DNA of 64,000 bases from Phyllostachys edulis. Lineage: Eukaryota > Streptophyta > Magnoliopsida > Poales > Poaceae. The stretch covers positions 70,769,686 to 70,833,685 of the forward strand of contig CM070553.1 in the NCBI GenBank assembly GCA_036346405.1, written 5' to 3'. Under the pieces are notes generated by a model. It worked only from the letters and a program-made list of their open reading frames with translations, was not told the origin of the DNA and searched no databases. Shown in pieces: positions 34,081-45,699 of this stretch. The stretch's first letter is position 1. Every line of letters begins with the position of its first letter. Position numbers and translations under genes: made by a program.

Positions 34081-35855
34081 CCAACACTGGTAGCACGCGG
34101 CAACGATGCTGGGCAACGACGAGTGAGAACTTGTTAAGATGCTGCTGGAAACGAAGAGGGTTCTTCGTTAAGACCAAGGGAGTGTGAGGTGGCGAGCAAG
34201 GAAATGAGCAGTGAAGCAAAAGGAGAGGACACACACAGAAGACGCTGGGCTACAACAAATGTAACACGGCATGACCGAGCGAGACGGACGACGCTAGGAC
34301 CCACCTATCAGCGTCAGCACAGCAATCGACCAAATGCGAAGTATGAGCCAATAAAACAGCGGACAGCTATGTCATTTTCACAGCAGTGTGGAAATCGCAC
34401 ACGAACGGCGACGTGGAACTCTGACACGAACGAAAAGCAACATGAGACAGCGCTGCGCAGCCGAAGAGACTAAATGAAAAACCAATAATCAAAACACACG
34501 AATAAATGTACGCGGTCACAAGGATGGAAAAAAAAGGAAATATACTCGTCTACTTGCCAAAATCAGGTTGGGCGAACGAAGCGCAGACGTAGCACTTTCG
34601 CGCAAGTTACACGGATAAATCGTCAGCAAGAACCCCTGGGAAGCCTGCTGAGAAAACATATGGACAAGGGCAGACCATGAGAGGATGAACGTATAGCATA
34701 GAGAAGCATGTTTCTCCTGGAACGAAAATAGTAAATCATAGGTAAGAGGGTAGGACGAATCGTTAGAAATGACCAACGCTGGTAGCACGCGGCAAGGTTG
34801 CTGGGCAACGACGAGCGAGAACTTGTTAAGATTATGCCGGAAACGAAGAGGGTTCTCCGTTAATACCAAGGGAGTGTGAGGTGGCGAGTAAGAAAATGAG
34901 TAGTGAAGCAAAAGGAGAGGACACACACAGATACTCTGGCCTACAACGAATGTAACACCGCATGACCGAGTGAGACGGACGACACTAGGACCCACCTATC
35001 AGCGTCAGCACGACAATCGACCAAAAGCGAAGTCTGAGCCAACAAAACAGTGGACAGCCATGTCGTTCTCGCTGCGGCATGGAACTCGCATACGAACGGC
35101 GACGTGGAACTCTAACACGAACGAAAGCAAGATGAGACAGCATTGCGCAGCCGAAGAGACTAAATGAAAAACCAATAATCAAAACGCACGAATAAATGTA
35201 CGTGGTCACAAGGATGGAAAAAAAAAAGGAAATATACTCGTCTACTTGCCGAAATCAGGTTGGGCGAACGAAGCGCAGATGTAGCACTTTCGCGCAAGTT
35301 ACACTGATAAACTGTCAGCAAGAACCTCTGGGAAACCTGCTGAGAAAACATATGGACAAGGCCGGACCATGAGAGGATGAACGTACAGCACAGAGAAGCA
35401 TGTTTCTCCTGGAACGAAAATAGTAAATCATAGGTAAGAGGGCAGTACGAATCGTTAGAAATGACCCGCACTAGTAGCATGCGGCAAGGATGCTAGGCAA
35501 CGACGAGTGAGAACTTGTTAAGATTCTGCTGGAAACAAAGAGGGTTCTCCGTTAACACCAAGGGAGTGTGAGGTGGCGAGCAAGAAAATGAGCAGTGAAG
35601 CAAAAGGAGAGGACACACACAGAAGACACTGGGCTACAATGAAGATAACACGGCATGACCGAGCGAGATGGACGACGCTAGGACCCACCTATCAGCGTCA
35701 GCACATCAATTGACTAAAAGCGAAGTCTGAGCCAACAAAATAGCGTACAGCTATGTCATTCTCGCAGCGGCATGGAACTCGCACACGAACGGCGACGTGG
35801 AACTCGCACACGAATGGAAAACAAGATGAGACAGCACTGCGCAGCCGAAGAGACT
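34081..35855. repeat. Tandem repeat, 692 bp x 2.6
   Basis: Units start at 34081, 34773 and 35465, each with GGTAGCACGCGGCAA-like sequence followed by GGGCAACGACGAG. The first two are exactly 692 bases apart and the third stops at about 35855 after GCCGAAGAGACT. I recognise no coding sequence or transposon end. Short frames inside are repeated by the array and not convincing. Confidence 0.85.
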
Positions 35856-36334
35856 GGATAATCGAACGAATAACTCGTTGATTGAGCGATGACCGACCGT
35901 AGCTGAACCACGGCCCGGCAATCGAACGGCCGGGAATCTCTGGACGAAACAGGGGCTAAGCCTACGCATCGCAACTAACAAGACTCGGCAATAAATGGTC
36001 TCACCACGCCAACGCGCTGCGCTTTTGGCAGGCCGCGGTTGGTGCGATGAACGGATTCGCGGGTTGAGCGAGTGTCGAATCGAGCAACTCAAATTGACTA
36101 CTGACCGCATGGACCAAACGCCGAAGCGGATCGGTCGCCGCACGAGTCAGAGATCGCAAGGTGACGTGGGTCGTGGGGGCGCTGAGCGAGCGAGGATTCT
36201 AGCCGCTTTAATAGGCTTAGTATACATATGCCCCATGCATATATTCTGGCATCATGCATGCATGGAAGTTAGCTCTTGCACTGAACCGATAATATTGGGA
36301 TCATTCTGCCTAGGGATTACATTTCATGGGCAGC
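35856..36334. other. Unassigned unique sequence upstream of the WAT1-like exon
   Basis: This is mixed-composition DNA between the tandem repeat and the gene fragment. TATACATATGCCCCATGCATATAT near 36220 is AT-rich and could be promoter remnant. I see no other signal. Confidence 0.3.
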
Positions 36335-36427
36335 ATGGATGCAAAGAAGCCCTATGTTGTCGTGGTCATCATACAGCTGATCTACGCGGGCCTGGTCGTC
36401 ATTTCCAAGGCAGCATTCGAAATTTGA
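36335..36427 (+). pseudogene. WAT1-related / EamA transporter first-exon fragment
   Basis: ATG at 36335 opens MDAKKPYVVVVIIQLIYAGL and VVISKAAF before a stop 30 codons in. This is the N-terminal membrane segment of plant WAT1-related (nodulin MtN21/EamA-like) transporters, which typically start K-P-Y, then QLIYAG and SKAAF. Nothing resembling the next segments (GMSTFVF...YRQ) follows, so only a fragment is present, captured or left from a broken gene. It is not in a long open frame and is easy to miss. Confidence 0.65.
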
Positions 36428-37000
36428 AATGTGCCTATGCGAAATTAAGAACTACCTTCACAATTTTATCGATTTTTTTTGGCATTGAAATGTACACAAA
36501 ACAAGGTGTTTGCATGAATTCACCAAAGTGATGGTTTGCGCTAGATATGCATATTTAATGCCAACCTATAGACTTGGTATCTCCCCAGAGGACTCGGGCG
36601 GGCTTTTCGGGTCGGCCGAGGTCGGCCGAGCAAGACGGCCCAGACATCGCACGCACGCCACGTGGCGCGGCCGTGCAAGACGGCAGACGAACGGCCGGGC
36701 CGTCTTGGGCCCGAGGACGGAGCACGACGGGCGGCACGGCACGCAAGACGGAGTTGGGCGTGCTTTCGGGCGGCCCGCAGACGACGGTACGCGCCAAGAC
36801 GCTGTGTTAAGCCCGTCCGCGACGCCCGCCACGACGGCAGGCTGCTTCAAGACGCGCTGCCGTGCCCGCAAGCTCATGACGCGCGCACAGCGCCACGCCA
36901 CGCACACACACAGTGCTCGCCAAGGCGCCACGCCTGCGCCCGCTGCAGCGTCTTGGCGTCGCCGCCCCCACCGAGGTGCCGCCCGCCCACAACGCCGCCC
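36428..37000. other. GC-rich region with CAAGACGG and GGCACGGCACG motifs
   Basis: From about 36585 the sequence is full of GCAAGACGG, GGGCGGCACGGCACG and GGCCGGGCCG. Similar motifs return at 40735-40850, on the other side of the hAT transposase. These are likely subterminal repeats of the hAT element. I could not fix exact terminal inverted repeats. Confidence 0.4.
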
Positions 37001-37540
37001 AAGCTTCTACGTCGCCGCCCCCGCTCGCGCGCGAGGTGGAGCGGTGGAGCAAGGCCGGCGGTGGGGAAGGTGGAGGGGGCGGTGGGGGAGGTAGAGCCGA
37101 GGCCGGTGGAGGCGGTGGGGGAGAAGGGGGAGGCCGGGGGCGGTGGCGGCGGAGCTCGGGGGCGGCGATGGGGGAGAGGGGAGGCGCTGGGAGAGAGGGG
37201 GTCCAGGGGGAGGCCGGGGCGGTGGGGGAGAATGGGGAGGCCGGGGGCGGTGGGGGCGATGGGGGAGAGGGGAGGCGCTGGGAGAGGGGGCCTGTGGGGG
37301 TCCAGGAGGCCGGGCGGTGGAGGCGGTGAAGGGGTGGCTGGGGCGGTGGCAAGGAGCTGGGGCGCGATGGGGAGAGGAGGAGCCGGGAGAGAGGGGTCCA
37401 GGTGGCCGGGCGGGGGGAGAATGGGAGGCCGGGCGGGGGGCGATGGGGAGAGGGAGGCGCCTGGGAGAGGGGAGGCCGGGCACTGGGAGAGGGGAGGCCA
37501 AGGCTGGGGGCCTGGAGGCGATGTGGCCTAGGGCTGGACC
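37001..37540. repeat. Purine-rich GGAGGCGGTGGGG low-complexity tract
   Basis: About 500 bases are made mainly of GGGGGAG, GGCGGTGGG and GAGGCCGGG blocks in loose tandem. Long frames on both strands (up to 289 residues) are Gly/Arg or Pro/Ser repeats caused by composition and are not credible genes. G-quadruplex formation is possible. Confidence 0.7.
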
Positions 37541-38103
37541 ATGGGAGCTTGCCGATGGGGGGAGTGAAGCAGCTGCTCTGCTGTAGCGCGTTGTGGATGG
37601 GGGATTGGGGGAGCTGTTCTGTGAGTTGGGACCTTGGGGTGGATTCATGGCTCATGGTCTAAAGCCTCTAAGGGGTAAAGGGGATGGGCGCAGGAGATAA
37701 AAGCTTTCTGTCTAGTCAAGTACGTGCTGCGGCTGTTTGTGTTTGTGTGCTTATCTATCCATCCCTCTCTCTCTCACGAGATGGTCTAGATGACTAGATG
37801 AGCTGTGAACATCACTTGTATGCAGAGTTGCAGACATTGGATTCTCTCATCGAAAGAATATGCATGGATTAGGGAGTTCCAGCTCCATACATTCACCATC
37901 GGACAAAAGGAGTGAAAGGAAAGATGAGAGCTGACATGACAAAAGTAAAAAAATTTAAACGAAAGGAAGAGAGGACCATGGCCGTTGGTGCTGGAAAAGA
38001 TAGGGAGAGGGAATCACGGGAAAAAGATAGTGAGAGGCAACGTTCGGAAACTCAATGATCAGAAACAACGTTCGGAAGCTCAACGTTCGGAAGCAATTCG
38101 TGC
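37541..38103. other. Sequence upstream of the hAT gene, no clear feature
   Basis: It contains two or three copies of CAACGTTCGGAA (38039-38095) just upstream of a TATA box, possible binding sites. Otherwise I see nothing. Confidence 0.35.
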
Positions 38104-38110
38104 CTATAAA
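38104..38110 (+). promoter_or_regulatory. TATA box of hAT transposase gene
   Basis: CTATAAA in GTGCCTATAAAACTGAAC, about 140 bases before the likely start codon at 38251, with a duplicated CATTTGCCATCCACTCT leader in between. Confidence 0.55.
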
Positions 38111-38250
38111 ACTGAACTCTCACCGAACATTTGCCATCCACTCTCATTACCGAGCATTTGCCATCCACTCTTATTTCTTCTTCATTCATTTACTCTTCTC
38201 ATTTCTTCAACAGCCATCTACTCTCCCTATTTATTCACCATCCATCCATT

Positions 38251-40465
38251 ATGCTGCCAAGGAGTCGGAGCACCAAGGAGCTCCCGAGCGGTATGCTACC
38301 GAGGAGTCGGAGCACGAAAAGGACAGCGGGGCGACTTAGTGTAAGCTCTCGCCGTCGCTCCCCTAGTCCTCCTCCGGCTCCGACTCCGACTCCCGTTGAT
38401 GCTCGCCAGTTCTCGCCAAGTATGGGAGACTACGGCATGGATGACCGCCATATGGACGATGCGGAAGGCTACGAGAGTACAGTATGTCCGAGCCAATGGG
38501 GACTCGAGTTCTCCCCGTCCACGACGGCAACATTGGCGGTCTGCGACGAAGGCGAATTGCTAAAAGCACATGACACGGAGCCAGAAATCCATGATGGCCA
38601 AACGGTAGATATCGCAACATGTAATTATTGCTGCTAAATTATCTGCTCAGACACCGCAGGGGACAGGCACTTGAACCGCACTACAAGGTATGCTTATGCA
38701 AGATCGGGCGCAGAGTCGAGGGAAGGAGTACAAACGCAGCTAAACTTCGAGGCCGATGGCTCTGTAAGTACTTGGGTATACAACCCGCTTTACGCCTGTG
38801 AGGAAATAGCTAGATATATTGTTGTGGAAGATCAACCGATTAGATGGGTGAAAGCCGCGATTCAAAAAATGATCCAACGCGGCTTTTGCCCACAAGACCA
38901 ACATGTTAGTAGGAGAACCACTACATCCGATATTTTACGGCTGTACCATAAGGAACTAGCAGAGCTAAAAGAACAATTTCTACAAGTTTAGTTCTCTTTT
39001 GCTATAACTTCAGACATTTGGACATCATCACACCAGAGAAGTGCCTACCTTAGTGTTGTAGCCCATTATTTAGACGACAATTACAAACTAAACAAGAGAG
39101 TCATAGGGTTTAAACCAATTAACAAATCGCATGCACGGAGAGGCCATTGCGAGCGATACTATGCGTGCTTGATGATTTTAAGATAGATAATAAGATTGCT
39201 TCTATCACTCTTGATAACGATCGTGAACACGATCGCTATGAACATCCTCACCCCAAGATTGCAGACGATATTGGTGGTTATGTTCTCCACCGAGATGCGT
39301 ATGCCATATCTTGAACCTTGTTGTTCAAGATCAGATGCAAGCGATTGGCGGATATTTGAACAAGATCTCATGACGCCGCTTACGCTACCTCACAAATTCC
39401 CCACAAGTGGCGGCCAGTTCATGAATATCAAGGCAGCCTAATGGGAAGGAACCAAGAAAATTCGGTCTTGACATGAAGGTGAGGTGGAACTCAACCTACA
39501 TCATGTTAAAGAAGTTACAAGGGTACGAACATGTTATATCTGCTTTTGTCAATGCTAACTCTCAAAACAATGAATTGATAGTTACCAATTCAGATTAGCG
39601 ATTGTTTGGTCATTTTCGACGCTTTTACAACCTTTTTATAGAGCAACAAAAATATTATCTGGTGTTTATTACCCTACCTCTTGCTTAGTTATAGAATATA
39701 TTTGGTTAATTGCGCATAAGATTGCCAACTCTGGGAAGGATTCCATTTTAGGTCATCTTTGTTGCACTAATGGAGGAAAAGTTTATTAAATATTTTAGTT
39801 CTATTTCACATGTGTATTGTTTTGTTATTATTTTCGATCCTACCAAAAAGTTGCCAGGTTTGCAGATGGGTATGGAGGAATAGGTGAATGCCTTGGTCTT
39901 GATTACTCTAAGCTTTTGCACATGTCAAAGAGGAGCTTTTTCGTGTTTTCCGCATGTATCATGACAAGTTCGGTAGCAATGTGAGATCGAGACCGCATGC
40001 AGAGACGCAACAAGGAAAGAAAAGCTTGACATCCCACTTGTGGAGGAAGCTAAAGGGCAAGTCCAGTTCTTCGTCCTCTCAGTCTCAGGCAGCCCCCTCG
40101 TGGAATTCTGTCTCAGAGCTAAACCATTACCTAGAGCATGATTTTGCAAACATCGATCCTAATCTTTCCAGTGGAAAGATAGACTTGCTCGAGTGGTGGA
40201 AGAACAACAAGCGGATATTTCTGTGCTATCACATTTCGCACGGATGTTACTGCTGGTGCGGTGTCGATGTATCTTCGTATAACGTTCACATGGCAGGAGA
40301 ATAATTGAAGAAAGAAGATCATCCTCACGCCTAAGATGGTGGAGGCAATCACATGCGCCAAGGATTGGGAATTGGCTAAAGAGCGCAACAAATCAATCGG
40401 AGGATCTTGAGATCGTCTGCGACTGTGACCTCGAATGCATGAACGATCTCGACATTGATGAGTAG
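38251..40465 (+). pseudogene. hAT (Ac-like) transposase, frameshifted
   Basis: From ATG at 38251 the frame runs 129 codons through a Ser/Pro/Arg-rich N-terminus to the first half of a BED zinc finger (CNYC). The second half (GHLNRHYKVC) follows in another frame. The next segment, 38671-38991, has ARYIVVEDQPIRWV and VSRRTTTSDILRLY. Then come TSDIWTSSHQRSAYLSVVAH (39020), SITLDN (39205) and a KFGLDMKVRWNSTYIMLKKL stretch (39455). A C-terminal dimerisation region (ELNHYLEHDF, KIDLLEWWKNNKR, VEAITCAKDWELA) ends in an acidic tail near 40465. All hAT landmarks occur in order, about the usual 650-700 residues, but with many frame breaks. Catalytic residues cannot be confirmed. Confidence 0.85.
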
Positions 40466-40734
40466 TTAATATGTACACATGTTATTCTTGTACTCTTTTC
40501 CTTACTCGGGAACCCCACTCTGGGCGTAAGGTTTTTAACGAGGCAAGAACATTGTATCTCAGAAAATATCAAGAAAATTTTACTTTTTCCCTGAAATATT
40601 TTCGTGCCCATGTTTGTACGCAATTAATTCAATTTTAACTAGGTTTTTAATGAGGCGGGCACGACCGCGCGAAAGGAATGAAGATGACAATCGCCGCCGC
40701 CATCGCCGCCTCCGCCTCCACCGCCAATAGTTAC

Positions 40735-40880
40735 TTAGGGCTGGGCTTGGGCTGGCACGGCACGACCCTGGCACGACGGGCTTTGGGTCGTGCCTGGGCC
40801 TGACCGAATACGAGGTGGGCCAAGACGCAAGACGCAAGACGGCGGGTGATCACGAGCCAAGACAAGGTTCAAGCACGCAG
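40735..40880. repeat. hAT-like subterminal GC motifs, right side
   Basis: GGGCTGGGCTTGGGCTGGCA and GGCACGACGGGC blocks are followed by CAAGACG three times (40821-40843). These motifs resemble those near 36600-36760. Confidence 0.4.
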
Positions 40881-41329
40881 GTGGGCAGGCGTTGCAGTCT
40901 TGCCAGACAACCCAATTCCCACCTCTAATCTCCCCAATGTACATTAACTCTTCTATGCATATCGAGGAATCCAAAGTCAAAACCATGTATATATACAAGA
41001 AAGAAAAAAAAACACATGTATATTGTGTACCGCACAGGGGCCAGTAGCACTCGATGAGTTCTCCGTATGTCCATCCTAGATCGTCTTGCACGAATCTTGT
41101 ATCACGGACCGACGTTTGCACATGGTTTCATTAATATGGGGTAGCTCATGATCTTCTTATCAATCTATTATCCACCTTTGCATCTGTACTCAAGCCAGTC
41201 ATAAGCCAAACCGAAAGGTGAAAAAAGAAGACAAGCTATAACAACCACACTCAAGGTTCCGAATAAGATGGATAGCGCATGGAGCTCAATATGCTCGCAG
41301 AATATGTTTTAACCTTTGCATGACAATTT
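40881..41329. other. No recognisable feature
   Basis: AT-rich unique-looking DNA. I see no coding or repeat structure in it. Confidence 0.4.
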
Positions 41330-41453
41330 GTTTGTTATTGTTGGCTTTTGGCCGTTTTTTGTTTTAAGCTTTTAGCTGATGGTGGTGTAATGGCTGTGTG
41401 CATCCCTAGTTGGTGTAGAGGCCGGGAGTTATACTTCCATTATCTAAAAAAAA
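41330..41453 (+). mobile_element. LINE 3' tail, probable
   Basis: GGCTGTGTGCATCCCTAGTT, then GCAGAGGCCGGG-like sequence (TAGAGGCCGGGAG) and a short A-run at 41445-41452, resembles the 3' ends of grass L1-type LINEs. No reverse transcriptase remains, consistent with 5' truncation. Confidence 0.45.
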
Positions 41454-41506
41454 GCTAGGACCGATGACTGAATTATATTGGTCTCGAACTAGTATGTGCA
41501 TACTTA

Positions 41507-42028
41507 TCAATTCCATTCCGGTACCGACCGAAATAGCCGGAACATGCCATACCGGCACCCAAACCAGCACACCATAGTCTCGATCTCGTATCGGCCTCAA
41601 TACCGGCCATTCCGGCCTATTCTGGTCCATTCCGACCATTCCGTCAGTCCGGTAAAAAAATTCAAAATTGAAGTGACCACTTGTTTGAATCAGTTCAGAA
41701 GGCCGAGTCCAATACTACTCTTTCGGTAAGTGAAATTATGCTAGATTAGTATGCTAGACTATGGTAAAATACATGAATTATGAACTCATGTTGTATTATT
41801 TAACTACGTACGACCTTTATATTTATGAAGTAATTGAACGATGTGTTATTTTTATTATATGGTTATGTATTTGATGTGAGATTCCAAGTGAAATTATGTG
41901 TATACATAATTACACCCACATACATACATACACACATATATATAGTCCAAAACGATATGTCGGAATAGATCGATACTGACGTATTCCATACCAAAAAACA
42001 AACCGGAATACCATCCGAAATGGAATCG
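41507..42028. mobile_element. MITE candidate with ATTCCATTYCGG inverted ends
   Basis: The left end ATCAATTCCATTCCGG (from about 41507) pairs with the right end CCGAAATGGAATCGAT (to about 42028) as an inverted repeat with few mismatches. Related CCGG/ATTCC motifs cluster near both ends (41520-41650, 41960-42020), as in hAT-type MITEs. I could not see a clear target duplication. Confidence 0.4.
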
Positions 42029-42380
42029 ATGTATTTGCCGAGCAGCCGAGCACGGTTTCTGACAGATAGAATCTCTCTCCACACGTGATCTTTGCATGGG
42101 TCGGCAGCTAGCTCGGCACAGCCGGTTCGAGGACCTTTCGATTTTGGCGCCACATGTGAGGAGGTGATCGCGTGTGTATATATTCACTACAACATGGCAT
42201 AGTATTAAGGGCAATGCAAGCTACGGAAAAAGCGCTTTTCGACAATTTATCTGCCGAATGTGTATTCGGCACTTATTGCTCGCCGGTAAAAGTCTTCACG
42301 GAAAAACATTTCCCGGCAGATATGTGAATTCCCGGCAATTAAATGTCCTAGAAAGTTTTTTCCCCGGCAGTTATAGTTTC

Positions 42381-42385
42381 CCCGG
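42381..42385. repeat. Target-site duplication cccgg of solo LTR B, left copy
   Basis: cccgg precedes TGTAACATCC at 42386 and follows the LTR end at 50056-50060. Confidence 0.88.
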
Positions 42386-43327
42386 TGTAACATCCCAATT
42401 TTTCTAAGCTTTAAAAATCCCTTGAATAGTTGGTAGAGAGAAAATTCACCATTTGGATTTATGTGAATTTAATTTAAAAGCTTAATATTGGACTTTGAGT
42501 AACAAAACCATTTAATATGACTAAAGCCAACATGAACAATAGTCAAAACTATTTTATTTGGATTCTTTGTGCTTGGATATATTTTCTAGAATTTTCTAGA
42601 ATTTTTCCAAGATCATTTGCTAATTTCTATTGCCATTTGGAATTTCTGCTATTTTCTAAAAAGGAAAAACTAATTAAAATCTCCAAACAGTACTTGGGCC
42701 TAAACCCAAGCTCTTCCCTATTCTGGCCCAGGCGCTGTGCAGCCCAATCCTTCCTCGCCGTTGGATCAGCAGCGAACGCCTGGATCTCCACGCGCGCGCA
42801 CGTCCCTCTCTCTCCACGCGCTCCGTTACTCCCCACCGTTGGATCGCAAATGGACGTTCAGATCTTGAGGGCTGTTTGGAGCGGTCCGAACGTCACAACG
42901 CATGTGGGCCGTGCGATCAAGTTTGGACGGCCCGATGGAGTTGTACTGTGCGGGTGGTCCGAACGTTCCCTTCGATTGTGGGTCGTCCGATCTAAAGCGG
43001 ACGACCAGATCTTAGCCCTCGCGCGAGCGCCTCGCCCTCTCTCTCTAACACGTGGGCCCGCTATAGGGTCGTCGTCTCCGACACGGTCTCTTCCTCGCGC
43101 GACTCCACGACCTTCTCCGCCATTGCCGCTTTCTAGAAGCTCTACCCGCGGTCGTTTCTGCTAACAAAAACCCCCAGATTTCCGCACCAAACTTCATCGT
43201 TATCTTTTCCGCACCGACTCCGTTTGAATTTGAAACTCAAACTCGTCTCTATCCCGTTTATCTCGTGCGATCGTTTTGGGCAGTTTAACCCCGCCGCCGG
43301 CACGCCATCTCAAGCTCGCTCTGTGCC

Positions 43328-43335
43328 TATAAAAG
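43328..43335 (+). promoter_or_regulatory. TATA box of solo LTR B
   Basis: TATAAAAG in GTGCCTATAAAAGGACC, matching 13965 and 22733. Confidence 0.65.
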
Positions 43336-44431
43336 GACCCCCTGCTTCGCCTTCGCCCCCTTTCCAAAACCCCTTGCTCAATTCCACCCGAGAGCCTCCG
43401 CATCGCCGCCGATTTAAGCTTTAAGGTCTTCTCGCCGCCGGCGGGATTTCTTCGATTACGCCGCCGCCGTAGCCGCCGCGTCGTCGTGGAGCACACCATC
43501 GGGATCGCCATCACCTCCTCTACCTCCCGGACCCTTCCCCGACGACAATCCCTCGCCAGAGCGCCCACCCGACAAAACCCGAGCTGCTCCACCGCTCCAA
43601 CCTCGCCGCCGGCCACCACAGTCGTCCTCGACGTCCCGGACCTGCACCATGAGGTTCGCAATAACGCCAGCTACACACCCATACCACCCACCCTCACCGG
43701 CGATCACTGTAGCGCCGGTGACCATCGGGTCCAGAGCGCCGCCGCGTTGCCGCCAGCCACGTCAGCCGCCACCTCACCTCTGTGCCTACGTGGCATCCTA
43801 AGTGGCGCCGTGTCAGCCGCCACATGAGCACCCACGTGGCAGTCCAGGCCAGCCCAGATCCAAAGGCTCGGTGGACACAGTCCACCATGAGCCGTGCCTC
43901 TGACATGTGGGTCCCACATGTCAGATTTTATTTTATTCTTTTAATTTCCGGAATTCCTTCGCTGACGCCAGCATTGCGCAATAATCCATGTTTTTCTTTA
44001 AGAAATAATTTGGGAAATTCGCATAATTCAATTTCTAGGGTTATTCTTTAGATCCAAACTTCCAAACCTCATAACTTTTGCATCCTAACTCCAAATCTGC
44101 CCATTCAAATTTCTGAATTCGTCTAAAATCAAGATCTATTTAATGGAGATTTTTATTTTTTTTTTTGAGTTGTTTGCCTCTGTTATTTATTTATTTTGTT
44201 TGTTTGCTTCGTTTGCGAGTAGATTTCGACGCCCGGAGGATTTGCGAAGAAGAACACATCAAGACCAAGACCAATTCCTAGATCTATTCCAAGGCAAGTC
44301 ATGCTTTGACCATGTTGAATCCCGTTTTCCAAATATTATTTTAATTCCAAGTATTGCATTTTATTTCAAGTAATTATTTAAATGATTTTGGGATTAGCTA
44401 TTAAGTCCAATCTGTTATGCCTTCCTTGTGT

Positions 44432-44436
44432 AACTT
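44432..44436. repeat. Target-site duplication aactt of solo LTR A, left copy
   Basis: aactt precedes TGTAACGTCC at 44437 and follows the LTR end at 48640-48644. Confidence 0.88.
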
Positions 44437-45061
44437 TGTAACGTCCCATTTTCTTTTAAAGTCCTTGCCAAGTTTTCAAAATAAAAGTAACCATTTGGCT
44501 TTATTGAGAATCCAAAGCTTAACCTGAGATTTTTGAATCTGGAGAGTTCAATTGGAATTAATCAAACCTTAACTAAGCTCTTAGTTGGTGTTCCTTGCCT
44601 GTTGTAGCTCTCTGTTGTGTCTTTGTTTGCTCTTGGTTGTCTTTGTGTCCCCGAGCCTCCCCATGTGCCCTGGTTTTGTCTTCTCTTTTAACTTCCTTTG
44701 TTGGCTTGAATCTCTTTGAGACTCAGACCTCCCTTCTCTCTCTCTCATCTTTCCCTCTGTTTCGGACCCTCCGTGTTTCGGGTTTTCTTGTTAAGAACCC
44801 GGCTCGGGTTGGTGTTTCTAACCTCTTTGGTCTCTTCAAGCCACGCTTGGCTTTGCTTCTTTGGACCTCCTCAGGACCTCTCCACGCCTCTCGGAACCTC
44901 TGAGTTCTCTTGGGCGCTCGAGTTCCTCCGGACCTCCCAGGCCCCTTTGGGACCTTTCTAGACCTCCTTGTGGCTATTTGGACCTCCTTGTGTTCAAATA
45001 GACCTCCCTTGTCCCTCAGAGACCTTTACAGGTCCTACTGGACCTCCTCCGTGTCCTTTAA

Positions 45062-45214
45062 GACCTCCCTTGTTGAGATCTAGCCGCTCAGACCTCCCCT
45101 TGTTGAGATCTAGCCGCTCAGACCTCCCTTGTTGAGATCTAGCCGCTCAGACCTCCTTGTTGAGATCTAGCCGCTCAGACCTCCCTTGTTGAGATCTAGC
45201 CGCTCGCACCTCCC
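45062..45214. repeat. 29-30-bp minisatellite in solo LTR A
   Basis: GACCTCCCTTGTTGAGATCT followed by AGCCGCTCA repeats at 45062, 45091, 45121, 45150 and 45178, with a diverged unit after. Confidence 0.85.
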
Positions 45215-45699
45215 TTGTTAGGATCTCGCCTTTAGGACCTCCTCTCTGGAGATCTTAGCCGTCTGAGTTCTCCTTTAGTGGGATCCAAAGGTCCAGACCT
45301 CCTCGTGCCCAAGACCTCCTTAGCGCTTGGACCCATCTTTGACTCTCGGTCAGACGCTTGAGGCCTTGCCTTCTTAACCTTAGGACCATCCGATGTGGGT
45401 TGGATGGCCCGATCCTAAGGGCACGTTAGCTTGGTCCGAACGTCCCTTTCCTCCTTGCCGTCCGATTTTAATTAGATGGCCTAGTCTCGTTGGTCTGCTT
45501 CGCTTGGTCCGAACGTTCCTTTCCTTCTCTCGACCGCCTGATTCCAATCGAACGGTTCCGCTTTGATGCTGCGTTTGCCTTTGTTTCGAGTGACCTCCTC
45601 CCGTTGTTTTGCAAAGACCTCCTCCCGGCCCTTCTTGCCGGTCTTTTGTAAAGACCACCTCCTAATCTTGAATATCCTTGACCGTCAGACCTCCCGCAC

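Larger units (their letters stand above)
36570..40880 (+). mobile_element. Decayed hAT transposon, approximate limits
   Basis: The limits are set by the GC-rich CAAGACG/GGCACG motif clusters on both sides of the hAT transposase. No 8-bp target duplication or clean terminal inverted repeat was found by eye, so the ends are uncertain. The left GC tract at 37001-37540 may be a separate expansion. Confidence 0.4.

Noticed and set aside
34189..35480. Repeated small frames in the 692-bp tandem units
   Set aside because: They recur only because the DNA is repeated; frames differ between units and show no known motif.
36510..37662. Long Gly/Arg and Pro/Ser frames on both strands, up to 289 residues
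   Set aside because: All frames stay open because of low-complexity GGA/GGC repeats. There is no domain and both strands are equally open.
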